In this document: positions 1 to 12,112 of the stretch, in pieces | How the letters are laid out: every line of letters starts with the position of its first letter | Numbering within the stretch: position 1 is the stretch's first letter | Source: Owenia fusiformis | Lineage: Eukaryota > Annelida > Polychaeta > Sabellida > Oweniidae | NCBI GenBank assembly: GCA_903813345.2 | Contig: CAIIXF020000002.1 | Span: 11,120,150 to 11,184,149, forward strand | Reading direction: 5' to 3' | DNA length: 64,000 bases | The notes under the pieces: model-generated | Told to the model about the DNA's origin: nothing | Database searches by the model: none | What the model saw: only the letters and a program-made list of their open reading frames with translations | Made by a program: the position numbers and the translations under genes

Positions 1-80
1 GACATTGTGGGACTCAATATGGCATGGTGGGACTTGATGGGTCGAGTGGGATTTTGTACCATTGGAATATGTTGGCCTTA
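1..80. mobile_element. Truncated end of a GGGAC-rich MITE
   Basis: The first 80 bases repeat the phrasing of the right end of the complete MITE at 17406-17828: GTGGGACT, GGGATTTTG, CCATTGG, then a terminus near GTTGGCCT. The left part lies outside the window. Orientation relative to the neighbouring kinase exons is opposite to that in the intact receptor gene, so this looks like an independent insertion and not one copied with the gene. Confidence 0.5.
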
Positions 81-1264
81 GGACCAAACTCGCGTAATGT
101 AACATATCATATAAGTAATGTAGACAAACCCAATGCCACGGAACTGATCACTGTCTTTGAGAGAATGTAAAACACTATTATTTCCTTTGGCTTCAGGTTT
201 CTACAACTAAACAATTTATGACACATATAATACTTATACACCCCCTCCATAAGGTTGGCAACTGCAAGTTTTCATATGATTACATATTAAGGTCTGTCAA
301 TGTTTGAACCTTGATTTTGTTCCTTATTGCTTTATTCCAAAAGCTTGATGTCTTGTTTAAAATTGCCAAACAGCATGAAAAACTTTAATAAGTGATTTAA
401 AGGGGGACTTCCAGTTACAAAACTTATGATGGGAGTGTAATATAACACATTATCATCATAATTCATTCTTAACATACCATAACTACATGATAGAATGGCA
501 TCTGAAATACAATTTTGAAAAATGTTAATGTGAAAAGTACACAATCACATACATGTATTTCCTATTGTTGACCACACATACCCTAAACGGTTTTATGGGG
601 TATGGCAATGATAAACTGTAAAAAATATAAAATGGTAGATAATGAATATGTTTAGCATATCATGATGTCACAAATAGTGTTAAGATTTATTTAGAATAAC
701 ACTTTTTGCTATAATGATACACACTTTCTATTTGACCCTAGCAAAAAGTTCAACAACTGAAGTGTTATGTGCCACGCCCCCTTTCTTGAATTTTTAGGGG
801 AAGGTAAAGAGAAAAATCAGAAAAATAGATACTTGTACTTTTTGTTGAAACTAATTCAAGAAATATTTGCTAACATCATCAGTGAAGTTTTAAATCAGGT
901 TTTATACACCATAGGCCCTTACTGTTTTTTAAACGACTGATTAACTATCGACTGATTAAGAAATTTTGAAGAGAAATTATGTACTTTTAGGGACAAATTA
1001 TCCCATACCTCGACCAAATTTTGTAGGTTAAGACCCAAACTTTCAGGAATTCTTCATACATGCCTTATTGATATATTGACAATGTTTCATTATAATTGCA
1101 ACATCCAGAAATGAGATATTGAGTAGTTTCAAGCATATGGTCAAACTCCGACTCGAAAATAATAAAATTTGCTGACTCAGCACTTTTGAGCCTGCTTTGC
1201 AAGGGTTCACAAACTTTTTTTTACATGCCTTGGGGTCCCCTACAAGAATCTAAAGTCAAATTGA
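81..1264. other. No gene seen
   Basis: AT-rich sequence with only short random ORFs. I see no exon with recognisable protein similarity. A short stretch around 236-270 resembles, in inverted form, a stretch near 34220-34250, so at least part is old dispersed repeat. Confidence 0.5.
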
Positions 1265-3690
1265 ATCTAGGTGTTTTGGACACAAATCGCCTTGGCCGTA
1301 GCACTACTACTGCGCTCAAGGGCTTCGCAGCAATCTCTGTATCGAGTCGCTGACCGGATCTGCCGTTCGTAGGGGGAATGCCATCCAATTTCTGCTCTCA
1401 CTGCAAGGTTTGTGGTGTATTTCCCAACTCCAAGAAAAATTCTACATGCTCTGTGTAACACTACATTAATGCAGGAATGCTGCTAAAGTCCCCATACCTC
1501 AGCACCGTATTCCAGTATTGGTCGCACTAGGCAATCGTATAATCTCGTGCAGCACAAAGAGAGGCCTACAAATGACTTATACTTTGCTGTTAAAAGACCC
1601 AACGCACGACTGGCAGATTGAGCTATTGCTTTCGCCATCAGAGAATAAACCATGTGTTCGTTGAAACTGAGTCCAACATATCTGTACGACGGTTTAACGT
1701 TGATGTCATGATTATCAAATTTAAATGCGAAGTTAGTTTGGGGTATGGTCGAAAGTGCACCACATTCGTTTTCGAAGTATATGTAGCGACCCGGGGTTGG
1801 CTAGTCATATTTTACTCTTAAATGGAATGCCAACCTTTCACCCGGTGTCGCTACTTCCCTTCCGCTCCAGAGCGCGAATAGTTCCGCTGCAGGGTCAGGG
1901 TAATACATGTAGTTACTTGAGCTAGATAGCTTTTGTATCGGGACAACTATTTTGCAAGGTTTTTTAATGTAAATCATTTTGTTAGGTAAATACTTTTTGT
2001 AAGGGTGATCTCTCGCGAGAGACGACGAGAAGATAGTTGGCGCCATGTTTTTCACTCACGAGGCAGTTTTTATTTGATTTTGATTACTTTTGATACTTGA
2101 TCAGGCCTGATCGATCGTTATGGCAGCCAGAGGGATGAAGAGATTTGAGTGGCTGCAAAACTGAGGTTGTATTTTTATATTTGAACTCCACTGCAGCGCT
2201 GAGCATATTTGTAGAAATATTGTGAATTATTTTCAGATTTTTAATTTTGTCATTGCAGTCTGTTTGACTTTGATTCAACTGAGTGTGTATTTGATTTTGC
2301 TATTTGGAACAGTTGATCTTTTGTGATTGATTCTCGAGAGAATTATGTAATTTTTGGCTGGAAGATTTGGCCTAGTTTTTGATATGCTCAGCGCGCAGGT
2401 GAGATTTTACACAGCGCCACCTTTTGACAATCGCGCTTGAATCTGATGTTGTTTTCATCATAAGGGCTGAGATATAGTCGCCATCTTAGTTAATACCTTT
2501 GTAATTTGTTTGTAATTTGTCAGGTTCGACTAAAGTCAGATTTTGCTTTTAGAGCCATGTAATTTGCTTTGATTTGTATAGATAAAACTGATGTAAAACC
2601 AGATCTTAATTCTTTATTTACAATTAAACTTTAAAACTTTACTTGATTTGTCGTGTTGATTGTTTGTAGTCATTGATTGATGGTTTAGATGGAATAACAG
2701 TAAAATGGCCCTATGATTATAGCTTTCTGATATCTTCCTTGCTTCATTTCTTCATTCTGTTCCAAATCATTCTTGTTCAATTAGTGTTTCCAACTTTTGT
2801 GTCTATTCAAAGATGGCAGCACCTTACATATAGTCAAGCAATCAATCTCTTTCAGCTCAAATTAGATTCACTACGTTGCCATGGCCGTTCAGCTTATCAC
2901 GCTACCATTGTTTGCTCGTTCGGTCCTGTTTGTTTGTTTGTACGGGTTGCTCTCTTGTAGTATTGGTAAGCCTAAATTGATTGATTGGGCAGCCCGTACG
3001 TGGCAGTTTCGGGATTAAGACCGGAGCTGTTACATATATAATGACATTCTCCATTTAAAGCACCATGCGCGTAGTACATCCAAAATACGTTGCACTGCCT
3101 CTTCAGTTGGGCCTATAAATGCTATATCGTCAGCGTAGACAAGGATAGAAATATTTTCTCCGTTGACGTCGACTCTCGAATTCAGAGATTTTACATCATC
3201 GATAAGTCCATTTATATATAAATTGAAGAGCAAACAAGATGTTAAAAAGCCCTGCTTATGACCAGATGCAACCTCAAATGATTCAGTTAAGTGCCCATTG
3301 AAGCTTACACAACGCCTTACGTCATTGTACATTGCTTGAAGTGCGCCCATAAAGCGACCAGATATGCCTATTTGGCTAAGCTTGTACCATAATAAATTCC
3401 TATCAATTTTGTCGTAGACTCTTCCCGCGTCCACGAAACAAGCGTTAGTGCGCTGCTTACGTTTAATCCTATGGTCGATTATGGACGAAAGAGTAAAAAT
3501 ATGATCTTGGCAGCTTTTACCCTTCATAAATCCATTTTGCTCTTTGTGAACTAGGTTGTTATCCTTGAAGAAAGTGGTAAGTCGAGCATACAAACTCCAG
3601 CTATACAGTTTGCAAATAGCAGACGCAACTGTTATTCCACGAAACGTGAATGGGTGGGGACTAAGTAGTGCTTGAAGCAAAAGTTAATAC
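1265..3690 (-). pseudogene. 5'-truncated non-LTR retrotransposon (reverse transcriptase) remnant, split by an LTR insertion
   Basis: Reading the minus strand, 3680-3035 encodes reverse transcriptase: an FRGIT start of the fingers, a GFMKGKSCQDHIFTL segment, a decayed palm motif A (FVDAGRVYDKIDR where FVDxxKAYD is usual) and motif C YADD. The protein then stops because of the insertion at 1782-3034. It resumes at about 1777 with KTNVVHFR, SYRYVGL, LVRPILEYGAEVW and RACRIFLGVGKYT, which are typical post-RT LINE sequences, and ends near 1265. No endonuclease domain is present, so the copy is 5'-truncated just before the kinase pseudogene exon at 3713. There is an internal stop after GAEVWGL. It is a dead copy. 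The clade is not resolved by eye. Confidence 0.85.
1782..3034. mobile_element. Solo-LTR-like insertion inside the LINE remnant
   Basis: A 1,253-bp block interrupts the LINE reading frame exactly. It begins TGTAGCGACC and ends AGCTGTTACA, giving the TG...CA termini and short TGTARC inverted ends of an LTR. It is flanked by TATA on both sides (1778-1781 and 3035-3038), a plausible but low-complexity target duplication. Removing it rejoins the LINE protein at KWRMSLY/TSKTNVVHFR in frame. There is no internal coding region, hence solo LTR. A non-autonomous DNA element with short inverted ends is the alternative. Confidence 0.6.
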
Positions 3691-3712
3691 AAAATGTACT
3701 TTTCTATTCCAG

Positions 3713-4978
3713 ATCATTCACAAAAAAACTTGCTGCCAGAAACATTCTGGTTACTGAGGAAAACCATGCCAAGATATATGGATTTGGTCCTACGTCAATA
3801 GAGAAAAATGAACCAAATGAACCAAAGCCAGTCGACGGGAATGAAATCATCAGAGTAGGTTACCGTAATCAAAAGAACATTGTTAAAACATTATATTCGT
3901 CCGGAACATTAATATTCCGAATTGCTAAGTCTTGTTTTATTGTTCGATTCCCTTAATGTTTTGTCAGATCCCGTTGAAGTGGCTTGCCTTGGAGACGTTA
4001 CTTTCCTCATCCGGGCAACGGTATTACGACAAACAGACGGATGTGTGGTCATTTGGTGTTACTACATGTATCTGGGAGATCTTCAGTGTCGGTAAATGTC
4101 ATAAATAGAAACTGCATAAAAACATAAACGATAAAACTCTTTAAATCATTTTACTGGCCTGGTCCGTGTCATTTTTAAGAAAACAATTTTTACGTTTTTC
4201 TCAATGGAATATCAATAATATTTAAAGTGAGATATTTAAAAGAGGAAACTTAGTCCAAGAGATGTTTAAGTTAAAGTAACGAAAAATGCAACAAAAATGC
4301 AACAAAAATGCAAGAATAGCCAGGGGCAATCGAACAGCCATCTCATTTCTTGATTTGTGATTTTTATTTGTCAGCCTTTGGACAACGCATCCTACAACAG
4401 TCAACATATATATTAGATTGTATTTTGTATATTAGAATGTATATTGCATAAGGAACACTTCACTTGAAAGCAGTTGGCAGCACGAGTTATTCACACGGAA
4501 AAATCATAACGTCACGATTTTGGTAAAAACAAATGATGATTGATGTTGCCTTTCCTCGTGTCAGGGTTTGATAAAATCAACGCGCACTCTTTAGAGATAT
4601 GAGTTATCTGTTTGCACGTTCAGAATATACAAATTAAGATGTGACTGGCTGAAGTCGGTTATGATATCTGCTACTTTCCACATGTTCAAAATATTATTGT
4701 TAAACTATCATTAGCACTAGGATAAATTAGGTTAATACCAACAACGTATATGTATTTTATTTATAATTACGATAGTATAAATTTTCATCTTTTATTCCTA
4801 GATTTAACTAAAATATCCTAAGAAAAACAGTTTTATCTTCTTCAGGTTTAAGGATTGTATGTGGGCTTGCTGGACGGACAAGCCAAGTGAACTTCCCACC
4901 ATGGGAGCCATCAAGCAGATTATTCACGAGGCCTTGTACACGACACCAGGAGATGACGTTTACTATGCAGATTCTTAA
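3713..4978 (+). pseudogene. Broken partial copy of the receptor pseudokinase gene (C-terminal kinase exons)
   Basis: Three exons match the last part of the minus-strand receptor gene at 16010-17205: 3713-3854 (HKKLAARN and YGFGP region), 3968-4091 ([19 protein letters not shown]) and 4846-4978 (FKDCMWACW to YYADS stop). All keep AG/GT borders. Three defects are visible. The first exon has seven A where the intact gene has six bases (AAGAAG), which shifts the frame. The second has a 6-bp insertion before the WE residues. The exon matching 16335-16431 (TPYPELKS...PDW) is absent from the 4092-4845 interval; skipping it would also break phase. The LINE remnant abuts upstream, so upstream exons may be lost or outside the window. 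It is an inverted, fairly young duplicate. Confidence 0.85.
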
Positions 4979-5086
4979 ACATTTGCAGAAATGATTGTAA
5001 AATTATCTTAACATTGAAATATTAACAAGAACATTTTATATATATTGTAAAGCATGATACGTTTTAAAGCAAAAACATACACAAAT

Positions 5087-5564
5087 TTCACTGTTCCACA
5101 ACTAGTCATTTTGACGGAACGTCAATGTAACAATATGGATGAACTTCCTGGTTTTTGTTTTTCTCAATTTAAAACTTATAAGGCAACTTGCAGATTAAAA
5201 TTTCGCACAAAGCTAGAAAATGTCTAGCTCTAATAAGTTTCTTTAATTTGGAATTTGTTTTGTAAATTAAGTTGCAATTCATATATTTAGTCCCTCGCTT
5301 TTGTTACGTTATTTTTCTTTGACGACTTACGTCAACGTAACAAAATAGTCTAAATGCATGAATAACAGCTTTATTCAAAAATCAAATTCCAAACCGAGAG
5401 CATTTCTTAAAGCTACTCTATATTGTCTAACTTTGTGAAAATGATAATCCGCAACTTGACTTATAAGAAGGTTTAAATCGAGAAAACAAAAAACTCATAT
5501 CCAGGAAATTCATCCATGTTGCTACATTGATGTTCCGTCAAGTAACTAGTTGTGGAACAGTGAA
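5087..5564. mobile_element. Foldback element with long imperfect inverted repeats
   Basis: Both ends read TTCACTGTTCCACAACTAGT inward, followed by matching tracts (GACGGAAC, CAATGTA, ATGGATGAA, TTCCTGG). The arms stay similar for well over 100 bp, to AACTTATAAG and the TTGCAG/TTGCGG segment. No coding capacity. It sits just 3' of the kinase pseudogene. Confidence 0.8.
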
Positions 5565-5898
5565 TGTGGCAAGACTTAACATTGCGTGGTACATCGTCGG
5601 ACTCCATGTGGATCCATGTGAGCTGGATATGTAAGGCATACGCCAAACAACATCAGCGTTTGTACATATTTAAAACAACGAGTGAAAGTCTGCAAAATAA
5701 TTTCTAGTGATTTAATATGTGCGTTTATATTGCTACAGACTATATTCATTCTTTAATGGGTGTGATATTAATTAATATCTAGCCTTCGAGTCATATTTGA
5801 TATAAAATAGAAAATATAGTGGCAGTGTCCTAGCTAGTTCAATAGAAAGCCTTTATGTCATTGTTGGTATATGATAATCAAATAGTGTTGATGAGTGC

Positions 5899-8800
5899 CT
5901 ACTCAAACTGGACTTCAAAATCCAGTTTGTCGATGATTGGGTTGTACAGGGTGTTGAACTGTTCGTTCTGAGCCACTGTAAAATAGTTTTTCCAGTTTCC
6001 AACTTGTCCTGAAATAATGAAACGTATGTCGATTGCTTATGTTTATCATCTCATGTGTGTTAAACAAGGAAACAATTCTAAAATTATTTTAACGCATAGA
6101 TGGGTCGTGTCAACCAAGTATCAACTACCTCGGATGCTATTTAATGTATTTTTTATTGTCCGTATCTAATTCAAAGTATTGGTTTTAATAATATATGGTT
6201 CCATCTTTGGCAGTATTGGTTTTTATCATTAAAAGTAAATAAAGAAGTAAAGAGATCAGCAAGAATCATTAAAATGTACTAAAATGATTGTCAATGGGCT
6301 TTGCTTCTGTCGTAATTTCTATATATTCTAAACGAGATTATATAAACATACAAACAAAAGTTACTTATGCTTGCTTGAGAAGTACAAATAGATGTTCCAA
6401 AGGTGGCAGCGATTCACTTCCTTGCTATTTTGATCAATTATATAAAATGTAGCAAAAAGCCTACCCTTTCTTATAAGTGGTTTCCCAGATTTCAATCTTG
6501 CAAAATCCAGACTATCATTTTTCTTCATTGTGTCAATGCTGCAAGCCTCAGCAAGATTTTCGAAGAACTCATCGGTGTATGTCTTGCCAATATGTGCGGA
6601 TAATTTCTTGGCTGTGTTGATGAAATCCTATGTAAGAAGTCATTGACTACAATACTACCATACAGAGCATAGAAATGATGATACACTTAAAAGTGTCAGA
6701 TAAAGTATAAAATGCACATGCGTCCAGGTGTTGTCAAACAAGAGGGGGAGTAACCCCAGGGTTTTGATTAAATCAATCAAATTTTCTTTGTAAAACTAAA
6801 ATATTATGATTGAGGTCTTAGAAAACATTTATGCTATTAATTTTGTCAACAAGGTTCAGAAAGATATTTTATTTTCATTCTCAAGAATTCGTAGAAATGA
6901 ACAAGAACAATTGCACTAGAAATCAAAAATATTAACAAAAACTGTCATAAAAACATGTTTAAATAAAGTGACCATTGCATAAATGACCGTGTTTTCACAG
7001 AATGTTTTCAATAAATGGTGTAAAAGAAAAACAATGTTAAATTCAGTTCGCCATATTGAGAGAGCCCTGTGCATGAATTGGACAGCAGTTGTGTTTTGCA
7101 TCCCAAAGCCTGCTGTTTGCAATAGCATTGTGCACAAGTATAACGAGTGCATAATTATATCATATACTGTCCCAAAGGGTAATTATGACGAAATTGTGAC
7201 ATAGCTCATCATCTGAAAATGGTCTTGAGAATAAATATCCACCTTCAAAATATCCGTGTATGTATAAAATGTATATTAAAAATATCAAGCAACACTGCCT
7301 TTTTGTTGACCATTTTATCTTTTGTGTGTGCACTTTAAAATGATAAATGCCAAGGTAATACATAAAGGTACCAGAGTTTTATTCCGTTATTGCCCGAGTC
7401 GCATTTGCTCCGATTCACCAGCCGGCGTCCGACAACTTGTCGTATTTTGTTCAAAATTTTATTCAATTTTCAAATATAACATACTATGCATAATATAACC
7501 TCGGCAAATATTGCAAATAATACCTGGGTCTCATTTGCTCCTATCCATCGGCCGGAGCCTGGTCGATTGAGAGTTTTACTTAGAATTGCATTCACGTTTT
7601 TAACACAATCAGCTTGGCACCGGCCGATGGAGAATGTGAGCGAGGCATAAGCGAAAAAGGCGAATATTGAGAGAGCTTTCACATCGATATGAAATCAGCT
7701 AGTCTAATCCCCTAATGTAAACTCTGTGCTATAAGTAGCTAGGAAGGGCGGATACTTAAATGTAATATTAAAACTAAATTTTACTTACATTTTCCAACGG
7801 ATAAGGCAGAGACTTTTTGAGCATCTTTATCTGTATATTTCACACAAAGGTAATTTCACAATTGCTAAATATTATAAGCCAATATTTTTACCCGACTATC
7901 CCACTTTGTCCCTTATAACTACCGTAACATTAAGTTGATTTGTCTTATTCCACCAGACGTTAACCATGATTTCACGTGATTACGTTAAACGATCATAAAG
8001 AGACGTGTCAACTTTTACCTTTTTCAAATTCTCATAGCTAAAGACCAGTATCTCTGGGATTCCTTTTGACTTTTCTAACCAGTAAGGTACAGAATCAAGC
8101 CATCTTCCATATTCATCTACAATGTATGTAAAATGAATGTATGTAATGGAATTTGCAAAGAATGCGTTCGTTACAACATAAAAACCTTGAACTCTAAGTC
8201 AAGTTTGTAGGAGATAGTTAAAGGGGCAACAAGGACTGTAGAGAGAAAATTCGAGCTATCAGGTCAATATTTAGCTTAATCTTCTTTGACATACCTATTT
8301 TTCTTATGTGTGGATAAACTATCAATTTCAGCATAAGGAAGTGTAAATTCAGTTCAAAGCTTCTTATAAAGGGAGTCCCACTTATAGATTTCACCATGTT
8401 TCAAGAGGAATATCAGCTGAAATAATGTTCATCCAGGGGGTTTCTTTGTAGATAATAAAAATATAAGTGGGTCTTGATGAGATATCCAAGCTTCAATATA
8501 TTTTGACACTGGTCGATGATTGTTGAATGGCCCCCTGTACTAATTGTTGCACCTTTAATACATGGAAATTGTAGAATATGAGTTATTGACAATATACAAA
8601 ACCATATTAGTCGAAGTCAAGTTAGTAGAATACTAAATTATTGGGAATCGCAGTGTTGAAAGGTCAGTTAATGGGATTGAACTGGGCCATCAGTTAATAA
8701 ACCGTACTTACGCTGTTCTTTGAGCATTATGTCAAAGTATTCATTCCACCCTCCAGTGTAATCATATAACGACTCTAACGCAATTATATGATAGAAGTAT

Positions 8801-11800
8801 GATACTGCCACATCTTTAGGATTTCTGTACATGTAGAACATCTTACAGCCTTTGCTCAGCATATCCTGCAAAGTATTCACTTATATTGCATGTCTCAAAC
8901 TGATATAGACTGAACAGCCTTTGAGAAACTGTTGTATGGCCTGCCAATCTAAAAAATCAATATTAGTGAATACTTTAACCACTAATTCACATGATTTGAC
9001 AATCACATTGAAAACGATTCGGCCGCTAGTAGAGCAAAACGACATTAACACAACGTGTCTCTCAATATTCTAATTGTACAATGGAAAGTTTGGTTTATTT
9101 TAAAAAAGTATCTTGTTAATGAAATAAAAGGTGTATCTTATTTTTTATCTACTTTGTGGGGTTTTGTTTTAAGCTTTTGCATATTTTTGTGAAATCAACC
9201 AAAATTTCCTTTGTATAACTATAATATTGTGAGGACATGTTGTATATGTTATTTTGTTCCAACAAGGTTCGGAAAGACATTTCATTTCATTCTCAAGAAT
9301 TGGTAGAAAAGAACAAAAAATAACTGCACTAAAAAACAAAAAATGTCAACAAAAACAATTACATAAAATATGTGTAAATAATTTTTGCATTAACTTGTTG
9401 CCAATCAGTCAACATTACATAACGGACCGTGTTTTTACAAAATGTTTTCAATAATTGGTTTAAGAGAAGAACATTATTGGATTCAGTTCACCATATCGAT
9501 ACCTATCCTTTACGATAATTGATATTTTCAAATATAGTCAACTTCTGTTATTCTAACAAAGCCTGCGCCGTGTGTGTGTTAATATCAACATTTAATACAT
9601 AATTTCCAACTTGTTTGGTATGTTTGTTAGCAGCTCTAAAAAGGGATTTGCTTGATATTTTATACTCATAAAATATCAATCATGTCCATATGATTTGTAT
9701 CCTCCAACACATACTCACCACATTCAATTTACTAAGAGACTAGATATAATTGAGAATTTATATAACAATCATTTAAATCTAAATTGGATTAGTTTCATTT
9801 TCCAAAATAATTATTTTCAGTATAGGTCGTATGGCCATGATAGCCAGTTTTGTTGACATTAAAATAACACACATTAAATGTCATTGATATTAACACACAC
9901 GGCGCAGGCTTTGGTAGAATAACAGAATTTGACTCTATTTGAAAATATCAATTATATCGTACATTTGGCCCTGTATCAAAATTCAAATTAATTCAGTGTT
10001 GGCACAATTACATCTTCGTATCTTCGTGTGATCTTTGGTAAGCGGAAAACGTACCATTACTGAGAAAATTGGAATTTAGAATAGCTGCAGTCCCACACCG
10101 GAATAGCCTGACAACGGTAAAGTCAGATACCGTTGTCACAAATGGCGGACATAACCGTCGCTTCAATTAGATTTTCATGAATTGTATGTTTAATAGAGCA
10201 CCTAGACTAAATTCCAGTGGAACAAAAATCAATCAAAGTGTCTTAATACTCATTGTACAGTTAATAATGTTCTACCATCGAAATAACCGATCAAAATGAG
10301 ATACGGGACAACGGACATTGTAATTATTATCATATGCCGTTGTCTCTCTGAATTACTCAAATTCAGATTCCGTTGTCATTGACGATATTGAAGACGCTAT
10401 TTTGTGGCGATTCACGACCCAATTTGATCGAAATCGGAACTTCATATGAAACATTATCACAAGAGTTTGATACATGCACAGAATTAGCGACGATAAAATC
10501 CCATGAAATGAGGACCAAGTGATTAAACAGAAGCGGCGGTTATGTCTGCCATTTGTGACAACAGTATCTGACGTAACCGTTGTCAGGCTATTCCGGTGTG
10601 AGTCGATCCATCTGCCCAACGCAGTCCGGCACCCGGTGTTGCTTTAAACAGACCACAGCGCATTTATTATCACATCATTCTCAAAACTCAAACTTGGAGT
10701 TTCAATCAAGGTTTTACACTAGGTAAAATCAATATGTTCCTACTGTTTCAGCTTAATCTGGATAACTGCTTATTTTTTTATCAACGTAACAACATTTGAT
10801 ACAGAGCAATTTTGGCCATTTATGTGGAAGGCACTGCCGGATGTCTTTCCATTTTGGCCACCTCATTTTGGAGCTGAACTGAGTTGAACAGTAACGCGAA
10901 CATTTACGCGAATCAAATATTGTCATTTACATTATTTCATAGTTGCCTTACTTTTGGAATGTGTTCATATTTCAGATGTGTCAACAAAAGCCTTGGCGAC
11001 GGCATGCTTTCAAGTTCTTCCATTGTTTTAACCTCAATGAAATTACGTCCCTTGGATATATTAGCGCTTTCTGTTGTGCCATGTTGTAGCATATAGACAA
11101 CCTCATTCATCCAATGGTGTCCTGGAAATTAGGTTATAGACGACAAGTTTATTGATGAAAATTTCTCGATACTTCATTCAAAATATACAAGTGATAATCA
11201 AGATGATTGCTTCTTAAATAATTAGATATTTTAACTTTTTGCATTCCACACTTCCAGCATGTTTCTGTCCAGGCAATTCCGATAAAAAACAATCAAAGTC
11301 GTGCATATTATACAAATAGTGACTTCCATAGTGAATTTGTTATGATTAAGAGAACTATTCAAAGTATATAAGTTACATTATCCTACATGAGATCACAAAT
11401 ATTGTTTTGTCTTTAACATGCATTTGAAACTCCAAATCGCCACCAAAAATGCTTAAATTGGTGGAAATTCTTATGTATTTCCAATGTCTGCCTTTCATCA
11501 TCAACAACAAATAAGGGTAGAGTAAATGGTAAATATTATATTGTGACATATACACAGATTCATGATTATTTTATTTGTTGGGATTTGCAACTGGAGATGC
11601 CGTTTTCAAGTTTCAAAAGATTTTGTTATTACTGTGAGTACCTATATTTTACCTGATTTCGGATATGATGATACAATGACGTCATCTTCCCTTGCCTTGA
11701 AGTCCTTGAAGCTTTCAAACCAATCTTTCCAGTCAAGGTCAACAATCTGTTGGCCTGGTTCGAAATGAGTCCTCGGCCAGAAGTTTGGGAAGAAATCACC

Positions 11801-11938
11801 TTTGTACATTGTTGATTTCAAACCATGCTTTAATAAGACCTGCGTTGCCACGTTAAAGTCCACAGTTGCCAAATTAGTTTCATGGTTAGTTGTTTCTTTG
11901 TCATCCTCAAAAGCACCCGCTTTGTTATTTTCTGCCAT
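5899..11938 (-). CDS. Cytosolic sulfotransferase (SULT family), six exons
   Basis: The product transfers sulfate from PAPS to hydroxyl or amine groups of small acceptors in the cytosol; the acceptor cannot be told. Exons, 5' to 3': 11938-11653, 11121-10952, 8865-8712, 8116-8019, 6627-6465 and 6008-5899. All borders are GT-AG and the phases agree, giving 981 nt and 326 residues, a normal SULT length. Family motifs: 5'-phosphosulfate loop YPKSG (92-96), catalytic-type His in THLKY (H144), 3'-phosphate motif RNPKDVAVSY (R166, S174), and C-terminal RKGQVGNWKN (289-298). The usual YPKSGTxW reads YPKSGHHW here. The ATG at 11938 opens a clean N-terminal exon with no signal peptide. Introns hold several MITEs. 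The gene looks intact. Confidence 0.93.
6775..7060. repeat. Dispersed AT-rich repeat, copy A
   Basis: Shares a long run of matches with 9190-9510: AAATCAA, CAACAAGGTTC, AGAAAGA, TTCTCAAGAATT, GACCGTGTTTT, ATGTTTTCAATAA, CAGTTC, CCATAT. Related copies lie at 12590-12830 (inverted) and 38690-38930. No coding potential. It lies in intron 4 of the sulfotransferase gene. Confidence 0.65.
8222..8554. mobile_element. MITE with TTAA target duplication (Kolobok- or piggyBac-like)
   Basis: Ends AGGGGCAACAA and, inverted, AGGTGCAACAA are bounded by TTAA at 8218-8221 and 8555-8558. No ORF. The internal sequence, read in reverse, matches the stretch 47148-47470 inside the tandem DNA transposon (segments such as TATTGAAGCTTGGATAT, AAAGAAACCCCCT and ATTATTTCAGCTGA). 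Superfamily placement rests only on the TTAA site and terminal bases. Confidence 0.65.
9190..9510. repeat. Dispersed AT-rich repeat, copy B
   Basis: Best preserved copy of the family also seen at 6775-7060, 12590-12830 and 38690-38930. It ends CCATATCGATACCTATC, a phrase repeated in inverted form near 12601-12620. No protein-coding signal and no clear terminal repeats. Confidence 0.65.
9511..9961. mobile_element. MITE with terminal inverted repeats of about 75 bp
   Basis: The left arm (9511-9586) and right arm (9888-9961) are inverted copies. They start near TACGAT...AATTGATATTTTC and run through TTCTGTTATTCTA, AAAGCCTGCGCCGTGTG and TTAATATCAA. About 300 bp of AT-rich filler lies between. 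No target duplication is obvious. It is in intron 2 of the sulfotransferase gene. Confidence 0.75.
10094..10600. mobile_element. MITE with terminal inverted repeats of about 77 bp
   Basis: Arms 10094-10170 and 10525-10600 match in inverse: CACACCGGAATAGCCTGACA, AACGGT, GTCAGATAC, TTGTCACAAATGGC, ACATAACCG. A second, weaker symmetry with CCGTTGTC lies around 10330-10380. A possible AGTC duplication at the edges is off by one base, so I do not claim it. Non-coding, in intron 2 of the sulfotransferase gene. Confidence 0.78.
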
Positions 11939-12112
11939 AGTGTAGTCTCTACGTTGATGAATGTTTTATGTTTGAATTGTTAATACAAGTCCTGTAAAGT
12001 ATATGCTAAAGTTCAAGTTGTGCTGTTATCAGTAACATTACTAGTGTTTTAATCTCTTGTCTTTTTAATCTACACTGCCTAAACGTTTTTAATATGCAAG
12101 TGATATGCAAAT

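Noticed and set aside
7470-7682. Minus-strand ORF with a signal-peptide-like start in a sulfotransferase intron
   Set aside because: It begins at GTG, not ATG, and an in-frame stop lies just upstream. No matching second exon was found, so a nested secreted-peptide gene is not supported.
7787-7832. Possible extra sulfotransferase exon with good splice sites
   Set aside because: Joining the exons ending at 8019 and starting at 6627 directly gives a normal SULT alignment (YENLKK then DFINTAKKL). The extra segment would insert unrelated residues.
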